Source: Chloroflexota bacterium
GTDB taxonomy: Bacteria > Chloroflexota > Anaerolineae > Anaerolineales > UBA4823
DNA: 64,000 nucleotides
NCBI GenBank assembly: GCA_029265355.1
Contig: JAJUJL010000004.1
Location: forward strand, 1 to 64,000
Reading direction: 5' to 3'
Shown here: positions 63,120 to 64,000 of the stretch, piece by piece
Numbering within the stretch: position 1 is the stretch's first letter
How the letters are laid out: each line of letters begins with the position of its first letter
Notes under the pieces: generated by a model
What the model saw: the letters and a program-made list of their open reading frames with translations, nothing else
The model's database searches: none
Told to the model about the DNA's origin: nothing
Program-made: the position numbers and the translations under genes

Positions 63120-64000
63120 TCAGCCCTTTGCCATGTGATAGGATCGCTTGCTGCGGAACAAGGCCTGGTCTGCCGCGGTGATCAGCCCGCTGGCGGAGAT
63201 TGCCTGCTCAGGGTAGGTTGCCATGCCAAAACTGATGGAGGCTGCACCCTCCGGCAGGTCCATGATCTCTTGTGAACAAGCATCAGCCGCCTCGCGCAGG
63301 CGCTGGGCAATCCGCTGCGCTTCATCGGGTGTAGTTTCCGGGAGAATGACAACGAATTCATCACCACCGTAACGAGCGACGAAATCGGTGTCGCGTAGCA
63401 TGCGGCGAAAGCAATTGGCTATGCCTTGCAGCGCCTGGTCGCCAACCGGGTGCCCCAACTGATCATTGATGCTCTTGAAATCGTTCAAGTCGATCATAAT
63501 CACGGTGAAGATGTGCTGATAGCGGCTGGAGCGACGCAACTCTTCTTCGAGGCGCTGATCCAGGGCGCGGCGATTGGGCAGTCCGGTCAGTGAGTCGATA
63601 TAGGCCTGGGAGGCCAATGCTTGAAATTGGCGAGCGGTATCCAGTGCGCGCCCTGCCTGGTGCGCCAGGATGTGCATTGATTCAAGCGTTTCCACGGGCG
63701 TGGCTTCGATCGAGGACAGGTTGACAAGCAGCGCCCCCGCCGTCTGCCCAGGCATGCGGCAAGGGAAACCGAGCACACCGCTGGCATGCCCGTTCAGCGA
63801 GCGGTCTTTGCGCTTAAGCAGCGTCTGTTGCTTAGCGACCTGGTAGGCAAACACATCTGGAGGAGAGTCGGCGCCCGGAACAGGGCGGCTGGCATCTGCC
63901 CATCGTGCAGCCTTCAATACCAGGCGCTCCCCTTCCCAGAAAAACAGGCGTGCATACTGCGCAGTTGGGACAAGCTCGAATACGCTATTCAGCACAATCT
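63120..64000 (-). CDS. GAF-GGDEF diguanylate cyclase-like protein, 5'-truncated by window edge
   Basis: A GAF-like N-terminal part (about 1-120) leads to a GGDEF domain with DSLTGLPNRRAL, DLNDFKSINDQLGHPVGDQAL and the active site RYGGDEFVVILP. The motif is intact, so synthesis of c-di-GMP is likely. No stop lies between the GTG at 63995 and the window end, so the true start may be beyond 64000. It is the last gene on this strand, 19 bp downstream of the DUF697 gene start. Confidence 0.9.
   Translation of the reverse strand, partial: IVLNSVFELVPTAQYARLFFWEGERLVLKAARWADASRPVPGADSPPDVFAYQVAKQQTLLKRKDRSLNGHASGVLGFPCRMPGQTAGALLVNLSSIEATPVETLESMHILAHQAGRALDTARQFQALASQAYIDSLTGLPNRRALDQRLEEELRRSSRYQHIFTVIMIDLNDFKSINDQLGHPVGDQALQGIANCFRRMLRDTDFVARYGGDEFVVILPETTPDEAQRIAQRLREAADACSQEIMDLPEGAASISFGMATYPEQAISASGLITAADQALFRSKRSYHMAKG

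Overview
The window is a chromosomal segment from a high-GC bacterium. Several features point to the phylum Chloroflexota (Anaerolineae-like): tandem cysteine-free ArsA-like ATPases beside small proteins with a conserved PPYYSLRLLPY block, a complete coproporphyrin-type heme operon, PPDK-N-domain and DUF697/zinc-ribbon proteins, frequent GTG/TTG starts, and many intergenic palindromic repeats. No rRNA or tRNA gene was seen, so this placement is an inference. Gene density is high and genes sit in short operons with 1-14 bp overlaps.

Layout. 1-3.2 kb: 3' part of a fasciclin-repeat protein with a nearly perfect internal duplication, then the transporter cstA. 3.2-8.3 kb: an unusual cluster of two thioredoxin-fold proteins, a small conserved protein, two ArsA/Get3-like ATPases, an unknown protein, a tandem palindromic repeat, a membrane protein and a paralogue of the small protein. 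8.3-14.6 kb: an SDR protein, a PAP2-like membrane protein, a GNAT-like protein, an MFS symporter, an RNase H-like protein and a secreted nuclease. 14.7-16.9 kb: a Tm-1-like (UPF0261) and PEP-hydrolase-like pair. 16.9-20.8 kb (minus): acpS and an M16 peptidase pair, then a membrane-anchored unknown. 21-27 kb: a flavin oxidoreductase and a convergent five-gene minus operon including mutY and an M19 dipeptidase. 27.4-30.5 kb: a two-component system and a CoA-binding protein. 30.5-32.3 kb: a lower-GC patch with a small unknown gene and a decayed transposase. 32.5-37.1 kb: a MacAB-like export system. 37-47 kb (minus): an HExxH lipoprotein, a HEAT-repeat protein apparently split by a frameshift, a beta-CASP nuclease, RNase D, a terpene-cyclase-fold protein, a VIT1-like metal transporter and a CDF transporter with an enlarged tail.

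47-57 kb (minus): a nine-gene heme operon transcribed chdC-hemH-hemA-hemC-hemD-hemB-radical SAM-hemE-hemY. It covers glutamyl-tRNA to heme through coproporphyrin except for the aminotransferase hemL. 57-64 kb: plsC and dnaN are divergent from promoters whose -35 boxes overlap. They are followed by a PPDK-N-domain protein, a deoxynucleoside kinase, a DUF697 protein and a GGDEF protein that runs off the right edge.

The best candidate for an undescribed system is the ArsA-like cluster. Both ATPases lack every cysteine needed for arsenite or Get3-type zinc binding, and their nucleotide-switch motifs are altered in complementary ways, which suggests an obligate heterodimer. Also notable are three dispersed palindromic repeat families, two probable homopolymer frameshifts, and a long structured leader before the RNase H-like gene.
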